31,696 bases of DNA, from positions 115,084,774-115,116,469 of the forward strand of contig JBOZIK010000001.1 of the NCBI GenBank assembly GCA_051453625.1, read 5' to 3'. The position numbers were made by a program, and so were the translations under genes. Positions 8,519 to 18,470 of the stretch are shown piece by piece (positions within the stretch are counted from its first letter, which is position 1; the number at the start of each line of letters is the position of its first letter). The stretch is from Welwitschia mirabilis (taxonomy: Eukaryota; Gnetophyta; Gnetopsida; Welwitschiales). A model generated the notes under the pieces. That model worked only from the letters and a program-made list of their open reading frames with translations, was not told the origin of the DNA and did no database searches.

Positions 8519-9375
8519 CTACAATTCTATTCTTCTATGTTGATGATATGTTGCTAGTAATGACATTACTAATATAAAAAAGTTAGAAATGCCAAAGAAC
8601 TTTTCAATAAAAGACTTGAATGCAATCAAACATATTCTATAAATGCAAAATTAAAGGGATAGGAGCCAAAGGAAGTTGTGACTAAGTCAAGAGGAGTACA
8701 TGAGCAATGTGTTGCATCAATTAAACATGGCCTCCACAAAGTTAGTGAGCATTCTATTAGCACCAAGCACCACACTTTGAATCGTCCAAGGAACATTGTC
8801 CTAAAAGCAATTAGGACAGAAAGGCAATGATAAAAGCCTCTCATACCTCGATGGTGGTTACCTGGATGTATGTGGTGGTTTGCACAAGACCAAACATTGC
8901 TCATGCAATGGGATTGCTAGTAGATACTTGAGCAAACCCAAGATGCAACCTTCAAAAATTATGAAGTGGGTACTTTGCTACTCAATGTATTAGCTCTAAT
9001 TGTCTATGTTTTGGGAAATTTGATGTCGATCTTGTTGAATCTATAAATACAAACAATGCAAGTGATCATGATAAGAGAAGATCAACAATGGGATATGTTT
9101 GTCCTTCTAAAAAAGCTACCACCCACTGCTTGTGTAGGCTCCAAAATGTTGTTGTATTGCCTCTATAAAGCTTGGTATGCAACGTTAACAAGACTTGCAA
9201 GAAAATGATGTGGCTTCACAGTTTCTTTTAGAAGCAAGGTTCAAAATAACAAGCCCATTGTTTGGTTTGTTACAGCAATAGTGTGATATCTTTAGCAAAG
9301 AACTAAGAACATTGCCTTCCATATAAAAATAAAGCATGTTGATGTAAGGTATCATTTCATCACGAAAGCAATGTA
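8519..9375 (+). pseudogene. Ty1/copia reverse transcriptase C-terminus and RNase H (element 2)
   Basis: Starts with FYVDDMLLV at 8533, the YVDD catalytic motif, with both Asp intact. Then come CTRPNIAHA at about 8880, SRYLSKP, the RNase H block CFGKFDVDLVE and DKRRSTMGYV (about 9070), and KHVDVRYHFITKA (9331-9369). The order is complete for the second half of a copia polyprotein, with many frameshifts. It joins the upstream reverse transcriptase half if the 7541-8518 insertion is removed. Confidence 0.8.
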
Positions 9376-10520
9376 GGATAAAGTATTAGAACCATCGTGG
9401 CTCACCACATCTCTCTTTTTGAGATTCCACAAGTTTGGAGCATCAACTCCACTCCACTTGGCTCCCTCGATTTTTTCTTTTTTAATAAACATGCAAGATT
9501 TTGACATTCACTTACTGCTCCATGACCCATAAGTCACTCACAAAAACACAAGGAATTCTAGAAAACAACTTGCACATTATAAAAAAGCAAAGTTTTTTGA
9601 GATGAAATGAAACCCAACCATAAACGAATGCACACAAAAAAACCAGATTCTCACTTGAAAGCAAAGTCAAAATGAGTTATAGTAATTCAACAATGATTAA
9701 CAAAAGTAATGAAAGGTTTTGACAAAATAATGATCTTTTTTTTTTTGATTTTGCTGCACTTGATTTCCTTTTTTTTTTGAGTAAATAAGCTTACAAACAA
9801 CTTGTCTTACTCAATTTACAACTATACAAATATTACTTAGGGTACCTTACATGTTTGATATTACAATAACATATTAATGGTCCTTGTTGCACTATTTAAG
9901 TGAAAGCCAAAAACTCAGGAGTAGTGCAGCTGGAATGTGTGGTATTTATAGTATTAAATATTTGATATTTTTGTTTGAATTTCAAAAAAATGATATCAAA
10001 CCGTCAATCTCCACAAATAAATCAACTATTTTTCACTCTCTATTTGACTATTTTGCATAAACAAGTCAAAAACAAGTTGACTACCTAGTTGGCCATTTTT
10101 TAGCCAAGCTATGAGTCAAATGACCCTCATAAAGTGAGTCACGAATTACCAGTTGTACTACCTTGGTTGTCAAACCACTAATAGCGCAACTTATATGTTC
10201 ACTAGAGTAGTCCCAACAAGAAGTCAATCTTTTGCAACATGAAAATTAGAATAGCTTTATGTAGAAAGTAGTTGCTTGGGAACCAAGGAAAGAAACCAAA
10301 ACCAGGATAGTTTCACATCTAGCATAGCTCCTATCGTTTTGCACCTACCACAATTCCTATTTTGGAGAGCTAACTCTCCTATTGTTAGCAGCACACCGAC
10401 CATCCTAGAAGCATATTTTTAAATTCTTAAATAGAGAAGAAAAAAAGGGAAGGCAAAAACATGATCATTAAGGTACAAATTGTAAACCAAACAAGTTTCA
10501 AAGAGGCCAAACTTGTATTC
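9376..10520 (+). other. 3' non-coding part of copia element 2
   Basis: No coding sequence was recognised. T-runs occur at about 9738 and 9770. The stretch 10055-10165 carries TGAGTCA, GTGAGTCAC, GTTGACTA and AAGTCAA words and ends with GTACTACCTTGG, resembling the ends of the 10676-11267 insertion in inverse orientation. A further non-autonomous element may therefore be inserted here. Confidence 0.35.
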
Positions 10521-10531
10521 AAGTGGGAGAT
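10521..10531 (+). promoter_or_regulatory. Copia polypurine tract
   Basis: AAGTGGGAGAT directly before TGTTGTAG is the standard polypurine tract and LTR junction of plant copia elements. It primes plus-strand DNA synthesis. Its position downstream of RNase H and its strand agree with element 2. Confidence 0.75.
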
Positions 10532-10699
10532 TGTTGTAGTTTAGTGTGAAGCAAAACTTTACTATGTACCATTGTAAACGATTTCTGTCTTCAAAACGTG
10601 ATGTTATGTTATAGTCACTTATGTTGTTATGTCCTAACAGTTTGTCTAGGTAAGGACATGCTCTTGAAGCAAGCAAGGTAGCAGGCCTCATGACTTGTG

Positions 10700-10757
10700 A
10701 CTTGCCAAGAAAGTTCACATTTGACTTGACTTGCCAAGAAAGTTCACATTTGACTTG
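10700..10757. repeat. Perfect 29-bp tandem duplication
   Basis: Two identical 29-bp units, 10700-10728 and 10729-10757, each beginning ACTTGCCAAG and ending TTTGACTTG. They are the subterminal motif of the enclosing element. Confidence 0.9.
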
Positions 10758-10783
10758 CAACTCTACTTGTTCAATGTCTTTGT

Positions 10784-10812
10784 TTTCCTTTCTTTCTTTC
10801 TCTCTCTCTTTC
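10784..10812. repeat. CT/CTTT microsatellite
   Basis: Pyrimidine run of CTTT and CT repeats, inside the 10676-11267 element. Confidence 0.8.
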
Positions 10813-11345
10813 CATCCCTTTTTTCCTACCTCTGGGTTGGGGAGGTGGGGGTGGAGGGAATCAGAGAATCAATCAATAAACATATTATCAAGTTAACGAG
10901 AAAACATAGATGTTCTTTCAAATATGCAAAAGGTCAATTATGTAAGCAATAAACCAATGGAGTATCTAGAATGTGAAATGGAGTGCTAAAATCCAGTTGA
11001 CAATCATATACTTACCCTTCAATAAAGTGGAAATATTTTTTATCAAAAAGTTAAAAAATTTAAAAAAGAGAAACTTGTTTGTTTCTTGCATGCAGAGAGT
11101 TAAGTTTTTTTGACTTGTGAGTCACTTGCCATGAATCAAACTTTTTTAAAATTAGAACGAAAACTCCCTTTGACTCAGGGCACCAAGTCAAAGAAATTGA
11201 CTTGGCAAGCTTTAGAAAGTCATCGACTCATGGGTGACTCACATTGACTTGAAACGTCGTGCTACCTCAATACATAATACCTATGTGTTGAGTTCTTATA
11301 TAAACTCCTAAACTCTGCTTGAATCTCAGTCATTGATGTGATCTA

Positions 11346-12066
11346 ACAATGGTACGGCTTCTTGGCTAACTAAACCCTAAAGTGGTGGCTTATGTGTTAT
11401 AGCCTTAGAGGCTAGATGGTGTTTTCAGTGCACTTGTATTGCATTGTTTTGCATGTTTCTAAAGCTAATAGAAATCTGTCTATTTGTAGATTTTCCCACA
11501 AATGTTTCTGTTCACATCAAAGGCTCTTATTAGTAAATACTTTGTCTCTAAGGGCACATGCTTGTCTGTTTGTTATTCTTAGTTTCTGGTAGTTTATCAT
11601 TGTTTCTGGCATTTCTACAAAAATTATTCTGCTGTAAGAGATCTGAAATAGCCTCTCTTTTGCTAACATAGAGCTCTGGTCTGCTTTTCTATGAACATTT
11701 CCCTCTGAGCTAGATGATTTAACCATATAAACCTTCTTGTCGTTTATATTTTCATTGCTTGTCTCTCTGTATCAAATTATCATGGCATATTCTTCATTTT
11801 CATAACATAGATATTGCATCACATCTTGTTAACAGGTCATTATTAATTGAATGATTATTACTAAGTGTCAAGCTTCAGCCCTAGACGTTTTCTTGACTAC
11901 ATAATCAAGAAACTTTGAAACTGAGATATAGTTGAAGAATATGATATGACAAACATCCTTTCAAAGTCACAGTTGAAATAATTTAAAGGATAATCAATTA
12001 TATGTGAACGTAAGTAATTGATAAAGAGGGTGAAACAAACAATAAAGAATCCCCCAAAGGTAATAC
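11346..12066 (-). other. Intron 4 of the helicase, donor-proximal part
   Basis: Follows the donor GTATTACC of helicase exon 4 (on the minus strand). No next exon was found: motif Ib, DEAD, SAT and later helicase motifs are not recognisable on the minus strand here or further left in the window. The telomere-like word AAACCCTAA occurs at about 11372. Confidence 0.4.
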
Positions 12067-12270
12067 CTGCAATGCAAGTTCTCTTGTGGGAGCCACAATA
12101 AGAGCTCGAAGTGGAGTAGCAACATGTTTTCCATGCCCTGTCTTTTCATTGCTATCTTTTAAACCTTCCTTTCGTGCTTCCTTTTCCTGCTCCTCTAGAA
12201 GGCGTTGCAAAATAGGTAACCCAAAAGCAAGAGTTTTTCCTGATCCGGTCTCTGCTGCACCAATAACATC
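12067..12270 (-). CDS. RH13: Helicase exon 4, motifs I and Ia
   Basis: 68 codons: [17 protein letters not shown] (Walker A), a charged insertion of about 30 residues ([14 protein letters not shown]...) characteristic of the DDX24/RH13 branch, and APTRELALQ. The donor GCAG|GTATTA is at 12067/12066. Confidence 0.93.
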
Positions 12271-15200
12271 CTGTATCATCATGATTAAAAGTTAGAAGCT
12301 AGTTTGAATGATAGAAGAGGCCATATATACAGATGGTTTAAAAATATGTCAAAATGTCTAGGATTGTTTACTTAAACCAAACCAGTGGGAAAAAAACAAA
12401 GGTCATATCATGCTTTCAGAAATTGAAGTCTAGACACTTGTAATAGTATTTGCTATTTTGCGAACATCTCTTATGACTCCAGGAAGCTGACCTTGCCCTG
12501 ATGAGCACCTGCAGGTATGCAACATTTCTGTATTGGAGTAGGCTCGTGAAATCCAAGATCCTGGATTGCTTTCTCCAACAATGGATGGAGTCGCAATTCT
12601 CTCCATCCCAAAAACTTATCATCATCCACCGATAATTTAACTGGATGATCTTCTGTTCCTACCAATTCTGAGCTCTTATTTGACACCTCATCATTCACCC
12701 CCTCTGCATGGAGGATAAAGATTTACTTAAGAGGAAAAGAAATAAATCAATGTTCAGACATTGAGGAAAAAAAGATGATATATCCCAACCAAACTAAGAA
12801 AATGCTATAGAAAAAGAAGAAAAAATGAAGATATTTTTAAATTTGGTCTATGAACTGCATGCAATTTTTTTGTTTAATTGCTATAAAAATCATGCCAGCT
12901 AAGGCCATTAGGTATATCACATGGTCTCTTCTTTCGTAGCATTTATAACACCTTAATTAAAGTGTAGTTATAATGGATTTATATGTTATTATTACATTTA
13001 AGAGAGTGTAAGCCAACTAAACATGAAATGTAACAAACTACCACAAACTCGCAGAATGAATGAGTGATGGCCCACATTTCAGCAGCGGTAAGTGAACAAA
13101 ACTTTAGTCTCTAGCTCTAACTAACTGTTTTCAGCTGGCAGCCAGAGGGTGTGTTTGTCGGAATTGAAGCTAGATCTTCCCTCTTTTTAGTTTTTATTAT
13201 CATTCCCTTTTCCCCCTTCGTGCAATTAAAATGACTGTTTCACCACATAAAGATAATATATACATTTATTGGCAAAGACAATCAAGGCCTCCTCGCCAAC
13301 ATTTCAACCATCATAGCAGAGTAGCATCCTCTTAAAGTTTAAAAGGTATCCCTTAAATCAAAAACATTGATTTTTAAAAATGCCATAGCTCCTTGCAAAA
13401 ACTTAAAAAATTAAACAAAATAATATTTTAAACAAACAAATATGAATACCCATATAGGAAATGTTTTGTAATGCTAAAAACATCTATAGCCCATTTTAAG
13501 ATCCTTTTGGCCAATTATATTAAGTACACTGGCTGAGAGGGCACTAAAAGGCAAACAACATTTAGGGACTTAACCACAATGTGAGGTTATAAAAGGGGAG
13601 CTGGATGCATTTATCATAAGCATTTTGCGAGAAGATCTTCTCTGATTTGCAGCATTCATTGTGTATTCCTCAAATGCCATGTCGTTAGCTATCATGGATG
13701 GATTGTGTCCTTGGGTTTCTGTCATAAAAGAAGAACTTTGCACTGTTCCCAAAAATGAAGGTTAATACAGGTTGTTTGATTTACATTAGTGAAATACTGA
13801 AATTCATTAAAATTGGATGGAAACCAATGTCACCAAAGCAAAGGTTGTTTCTTTAGTGGAAGCCTTTCCCCTAGCAAAAGCAAGCAACATGTGGAATATA
13901 TGAAGCAAAGTGAACAAAGCAATTGTAGAAGACTAGGCTGTAAGCAAATGGGAGAAGGGCATTCCACAACAGAGCAAAAAATTTTGGATGTTCATAAAAT
14001 CTGACAATGCACATTTGGATACAATTCAGTTATGTATTATAATGGAGTGTTCATAGATGACACAGACTTCATAGTCAAAACTCGAACACCCGGAGCATTA
14101 TGACATCTTGATACAAAAGGATTATATCAAAGCAGTAAATGCCATGAATTCATCTTGAATGGTAGATGAAGATTACTACCTTGAGCAACATCAATTTCTT
14201 CTTGTTTATGGCTCCACCCTCATTCTCTTATCGTCCTCTCTTTTGCTTTCAATTATTGTCGCAAAGTCCATGCCACCAACTTATGATTGACTCTCCTTTC
14301 TTCTATGCCTCTTATCGCCTTCTTCTTTATAACACCATCCTCATCCTCTTATGATTCTCACTTCGCTTCCCAATCACCTTGATTCTCTTCTTTGCCTCTC
14401 AATACTTACATTTGATTTTATGCAATGATTTTTTGATTACTTTTGATCCTTTCATTTCCTCTTGTACCCTCTCTCCTTTATGGTTCTTCTTTTCCTAAGA
14501 ATAAAACCTAAGTTCCCCTTCGCTCTTAAATTTATGATCTTCTTTTGACTAATAAAGTTTGATTAATGGCCAAGTCTTTAACTAGTTTATTAGCCCACAT
14601 TTTTCAATCCTTTTAATGACTCCAAACTTCCTTTAGGAACGATGGAAAGAATGCATTGCCAAGGCAATGCCCCATGCTTATCAATTAATTCCTTTGCTCT
14701 CCTCTCTCAGAGCATTCCCTAATGCATTGCCCCAAGTCTCTATTGCTCTCACTCATTCCTCCCTAAGCCAAAGGCATTGTCTTTCCCTTGAACTTTTCAT
14801 TATCTTCCTTGGAATCAAAGTTATGCTCCCTAGATCTAGTTTCTTGACATTCATAACTCTCCTTTGTAAATTCTATTCCCCACCTTTCATCTACGTTTCA
14901 TAGTCCCTAGGACCCTTTTCCTTAACTTCCTAAATAAGAATATTGCGCATGGCAATATCATCCACTCTCATTCCCCCATCTCTTGGACTCAATGCATTCT
15001 CCAAGGGCAATGCCCACTCTTTTAGACTTCTCATCTCCATTAATGTGGTATTGCCCTAAGCAACACCGATCACTATTCAAATTCATTCTTCTTTCCAAAG
15101 AGGCATTGTTTAATCCAATAATGCCTCCTCATAGTTTTGTACCCATTTCTTTGTTCCTCCACATTTTCACTTTTGGCCTTGCTCATGCCTCACTCCAAAT

Positions 15201-18200
15201 TCCTCTTGGTCCCTTTTCCCTACTCCTCATTTCTCCCTTAGCCTTGGGCATTATCCAAGATAGTATCCTTTCTTCCTTAGCCTTAAGACACCTTGTCTCA
15301 TGTTGGAGGCATCACCCCAAGACGATGTCAATTATTGGGGACATTGCATCAAGGCAACTCATTTCCATTAAGCATCCACTATGTTCTTCCCAAAAGCATG
15401 TGTACTTCCTTCTTGATGATTCCTTCTTTAAACTTAGTTTCCCTTCCTTACTCTTGGGCATTACCCAGAAGATTGTTTTCTCTTCCTTAGAGCACTTCAA
15501 TCCATGTGGGAGCATTGCCACGTTCTCCTTAGAGCACTACATCCCATGTGGGAGCACTGTCACTTTCTCTCCACAGCCCTCTAGGACTTCGTTTGTTTAC
15601 TTCCACATCCCTTAATCCTTTGTAATAGTATTTCAATGGTTTGTCTTAGCAATTAGCAATGCCTTCATTGAACAATTGTTATTTTGCAATCAAGAGCATC
15701 ATGTCATGATAAGATGGATAGTTTTTGCACGTCCAACATCAGGGCAATTTTCCATACAATGTTAGCTTCGAATTGTTTCTTAGCATAGCACTATTTCCCT
15801 ACTAGATTTGCAAGCTTACCTTCGATCTAGGAAATGTTTCTGGTTAGTTGAAATCTTAACTTGGCATTATTTTTCAATGTTTGTTGCCATCCTCCAAAGC
15901 ATATGTAAAGGGCCTGTTACCTTTCTCGTGGCTTAATATATCCTATGTTAGCATCGTTGGTAAAGAATGGAATTTCATAACTAAGAGTAAATTGTGATTT
16001 CATAAATACTCTATTTGGCATCATGCTTTTATGATTTTCAAAATGGCAAAAAACTTGGTGTTAGGCAGGCCTCTTTCACAGTGGAGGGCCCATGTTTACA
16101 TAAATCTCCTGTCAGTTTCAAATAGCTCTTATTTCATCCCTTTCAACTTTCCTACTTAAGATCCTCCTAGGGATGAACTTCTATGTCTACTTCATGCTTT
16201 CTCACTACAACCTTATTTATATGGTCAGACATTTCATTTTCAAAGGTAGTTTCTTTTATTTTCATAATAGAGTGTTTTTAATTTCCAAGAGGAGATATCT
16301 CTTAGGGCATTGTAGTCACGTCACTCCTTTAGCTATTATCATCGTCCACTAGAGCATCTATTTTTATGGTCTCATAACATTACAACTTATCTCTAAAACA
16401 AGTTTTGCCATCTCCTCAGTCAAAAAGCAATGAGTGTCGTCTTTCACCAACCAAAATAAGAAATATCCACCAACAACCTTCTGCATTATTTTATTCATTA
16501 GATAGTAATTACAACACAAGTAACAGACAAGAAAAGCAACAACCAAATAACAGTTAAAATAATTTTGAAAAAGAAACTATGTGTAGTACTTATGGTATTG
16601 TGAAACTGATCTATGTACTGACTTACATAAAGCACTCTGCATGTAATACCTTTTTCCCTCCACAATGAACCTTCTGATACTATCACTTATTGTTTGAGAA
16701 ATTCAATGTGTAAGAACTACCAAATATAAGGTCGATGATCCTATTAATACAATAGTACATTACAGAATTAATAAAGAATTAAAAACCAAAATTGTAATGT
16801 TTACAATCTTAATAGGACAGTACACAATCAATTAATAAATGTAACCATTCACTAGAACAGAATAGCATTCAAAAAATTTTAAAAAAACAAACAGGCAAGA
16901 AAGAGTATAGTTATACCATCTTTCTTTAATTTATCTAGTTGATTTCTAATCTTTCTCTTATCTTTCTTTTTCTTCTTTTTCTTCTTTTTGTTGACCTTCA
17001 CTGTTGAATCTTTGAGTAGCACCTCTTTAACTTCATTCTCACTCCTATCCCGTTCACCTTTTCTTTCCTTTGAGACAGGCAATTCCCTGTTCCCTTTCTG
17101 TATGAAATCGTAGTCTTTTGCATCAATTTCTTCCAATGATAAAAAACCTGCACACAACCACTAAAATTTCTCTGAATGAAATTTTATAACAAAGATAAAT
17201 AACTTGCAGAATAAATACTTTACAAATAACATGGACATAAAAAAATGTTAAGAGAAAAGAAAAACATTGGTTTCGAGCTGTTTTCTGTCTAACAAGCTTT
17301 ACTCTTGAAGTATATGCATTCAAAACACTCGAAAAGTCCTAAATAATTTTATATGCAAAGAGTTCTCAACCTTCAAATCATCAATTCTGGAAAATTACAA
17401 AGTGAGAAAATAAAATATTTCTTATCCCTGACTAGGTGGTAAGATGCTAATTCGCAATAGCAGGTCAAATGTATAACAACGCCACAATAAATCAACACAA
17501 GAAATTGCTTAAAACAGCAATGCGATTTTAATAAACAATACAGAAATGATGCCATCATAACAATTGGCGTCATTTACATAACCAAGAAGGAAAATGAAAA
17601 CTTTTAAGGGTGAATGCGTAATTAATGCGAAATTAAAAAAATGGTTTTCTTTTCTCCTCTTTATGGGGCTGCCCAGATACATGCTAAGGCTAGGGTTTAA
17701 AAACGTCGTAGCAATGTGATGCAGACCAGACAGGAAATCGATGTAGGAGGGAATCACATATTTTGCCCTTCATTTCTCCTCGACGCTGTTCAGGGTATTC
17801 TGCATTTCTTCTACCCTTATCACTGTAATTCTGATTACTATTAATGTAGTGGTCTCTTTCACGCCTCAGTAACATCCGTGTTAGGTCTTGAAATACGAAA
17901 TGTTAAATGAAGCTCAAGCATATCCAATATCATTCATTTAAAAGTGTAGTTCAATTAGCTAAACGCGAAAAATATGAGCGCAACAACCAGTTGCTGAAGC
18001 CGAAAGTGAATCCTGGCATATCCATTAACATTTTTTTTGAGAAACTGCAAACTAATACGTAAAAAAGGTTCCCTTACCTCCTTCGGTCCCTTCCAAAAAA
18101 CTATCTAGATCATCAACTGATACAGGACTCGTCCAAGACATACAGTCTGAACGCTTCCGCTTTTTATTGCTCTTCCGTTTCTCTGGTTCATCTCGCTTGA

Positions 18201-18213
18201 GCTGATCCTTCAT
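12067..18213 (-). CDS. RH13: DEAD-box RNA helicase of RH13/DDX24/Mak5 type, 5' part (4 exons, 261 codons)
   Basis: An ATP-dependent RNA helicase of the nucleolus; family members (Arabidopsis RH13, human DDX24, yeast Mak5) act in 60S ribosomal subunit assembly. Exons on the minus strand are 18213-18078, 17147-16917, 12703-12492 and 12270-12067, all with GT-AG introns and phases that join without a stop. The partial protein has a basic N-terminus ([10 protein letters not shown], likely nuclear/nucleolar signal), the family motif [11 protein letters not shown] at the exon 1/2 junction (about residues 44-54), nine Lys in a row (99-107), a conserved [17 protein letters not shown] upstream of the Q motif, GFHEPTPIQ (173-181), motif [10 protein letters not shown] (198-206) and motif Ia PTRELALQ (254-261). 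AAETGSGKT in place of the commoner AQTGSGKT is typical of this subfamily. Start: the first in-frame ATG (18213), with A at -3; the upstream frame has only GTG. The DEAD, SAT and C-terminal helicase motifs are absent from the window, so the gene is either cut by the window edge after a very long intron or truncated. The coding part shows no sign of decay. Confidence 0.88.
12271..12491 (-). other. Helicase intron 3 (221 bp)
   Basis: GTCAGC donor and GATACAG acceptor, phase 0. It falls between AHQGK and [13 protein letters not shown], just before the Walker A motif. Confidence 0.85.
12492..12703 (-). CDS. RH13: Helicase exon 3, Q motif
   Basis: Acceptor CATGCAG and donor GGCAAG|GTCAGC. Encodes a Glu/Asp-rich linker, then [19 protein letters not shown] and GFHEPTPIQ, the adenine-recognising Q motif with its conserved upstream aromatic residue, ending AHQGK in phase 0. 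Confidence 0.92.
14653..15665. repeat. Dispersed GCATTGCC/GGCAATGC word array inside intron 2
   Basis: The octamer GCATTGCC or a one- or two-base variant, in either orientation, recurs about a dozen times: 14653, 14663 (inverted), 14724, 14774, 15006 (inverted, within GGGCAATGCCC), 15050, 15102, near 15247, near 15457, 15512 and 15655. It is often in a TTGGGCATT-CCC context. The strand is strongly pyrimidine-rich, which produces a 210-codon open frame at 14983-15615 with no protein-like features that I recognise. I read that frame as a composition by-product. Confidence 0.5.
15484..15569 (+). repeat. Imperfect 42-bp tandem duplication
   Basis: Two adjacent units starting with TCCTTAGAGCAC and each containing CCATGTGGGAGCA. 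In the plus-strand open frame they read [14 protein letters not shown] and [14 protein letters not shown]. The unit length is a multiple of three, but the frame is probably not a real gene. Confidence 0.75.
16917..17147 (-). CDS. RH13: Helicase exon 2, with a nine-lysine run
   Basis: Acceptor TGTGCAG|GT and donor GATG|GTATAA; two bases, 76 codons and one base. Begins [14 protein letters not shown], is Glu/Lys/Arg-rich, and contains [16 protein letters not shown]. The Lys run is encoded by an AAG/AAA purine microsatellite (about 16960-16995 on the plus strand as TTC/TTT). Confidence 0.85.
17148..18077 (-). other. Helicase intron 1 (930 bp)
   Basis: GTAAGG donor and TGTGCAG acceptor. It contains TAGGGTTT (17691-17698), the telo-box word AAACCCTA on the minus strand. 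In plants this word is found near promoters of translation and ribosome biogenesis genes. No ORF of interest. Confidence 0.7.
18078..18213 (-). CDS. RH13: Helicase exon 1
   Basis: From ATG at 18213 to the donor GGAG|GTAAG at 18078/18077; 45 codons plus one base. Encodes the Lys/Arg-rich nuclear signal and the [14 protein letters not shown] segment that precedes the conserved FLSLEEID motif. Confidence 0.85.
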
Positions 18214-18261
18214 CTTTAAGCTGAACAGGAATTTTGGGTGAGAGGATCTTTCAACGAGCAC

Positions 18262-18470
18262 TGTTTGTGAACACTTATTCGAACAACTTAAACCCCCAGG
18301 TAAACCCTGTGTACCATGGGTAAGAGACGTAATAGCGTTTAGTGCGAAAACACAAACTCCTCAGAATACGTATTTGCTCTTACTCCTAAATGCCTAATTG
18401 CGAAATAAGTTTTTCGCTCGAGTGCAAGGAAAATTAGTATTTGATGTTAAAAAGCCCACTAAAAGAATTT
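18262..18470 (-). promoter_or_regulatory. Helicase 5' UTR and putative promoter
   Basis: Upstream of the helicase ATG are TGGGCT on the minus strand (plus-strand AGCCCA, 18453-18458), a site II-type word, and AAACCCTG at 18302-18309, one base from the telo-box. This pair is common in plant ribosome-biogenesis promoters and fits the gene's role. There is no TATA box at a convincing distance. The transcription start is unknown. Confidence 0.4.

Larger units (their letters stand above)
10676..11267. mobile_element. 592-bp non-autonomous DNA element with AGGTAGCA ends
   Basis: The inverted ends are AGGTAGCAGG (10676) and CGTGCTACCT (to 11267). Both ends carry subterminal GACTTG, GACTC and CTTGCCAAG words (10690-10760 and 11105-11255). 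There is no coding capacity. The outside bases CAAGG at the left end fit the hAT YARNG rule, but I could not see an 8-bp target duplication, so the hAT assignment is inference. Confidence 0.45.
10532..11345 (+). mobile_element. Copia LTR, interrupted
   Basis: The LTR starts at TGTTGTAG after the polypurine tract. Its first about 140 bp run to 10675, followed by a 592-bp insertion (10676-11267). The sequence after it contains a TATA-like CTTATATAAAC (about 11297) and a further CTAACAATGGTA (about 11345-11356). That resembles an LTR end followed by a degenerate initiator-Met tRNA primer-binding site (TGGTATCAGAGC). The right LTR border is uncertain. No second full LTR was found in the window. 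Confidence 0.45.
12704..16916 (-). other. Helicase intron 2 (4213 bp)
   Basis: Bounded by GTATAA and CATGCAG, and phase-consistent (G|AG completes a Glu codon). The contents are mostly unrecognised: AT-rich flanks, short ORFs without known motifs (for example 13570-13752 minus and 13813-14004 plus), and a C/T-rich 1-kb stretch with a recurring GCATTGCC word (14653-15665). Confidence 0.8.

Noticed and set aside
11372-11380. Interstitial telomere sequence from AAACCCTAA words (also near 4656, 21657, 25490, 29010 and 29155).
   Set aside because: Each is a single heptamer-sized word, not an array; this is expected by chance in AT-rich plant DNA.
11517-11726. Minus-strand 69-codon ORF as a further helicase exon.
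   Set aside because: It has none of the motifs expected after PTRELALQ (for example GG, TPGRL or DEAD) and no homology that I recognise.
12086-12295. Plus-strand 69-codon ORF opposite helicase exon 4.
   Set aside because: Shadow of a conserved exon with DEAD-box motifs on the minus strand.
18211-18261. Longer helicase N-terminus starting at 18261.
   Set aside because: The codon there is GTG; the first in-frame ATG is at 18213.
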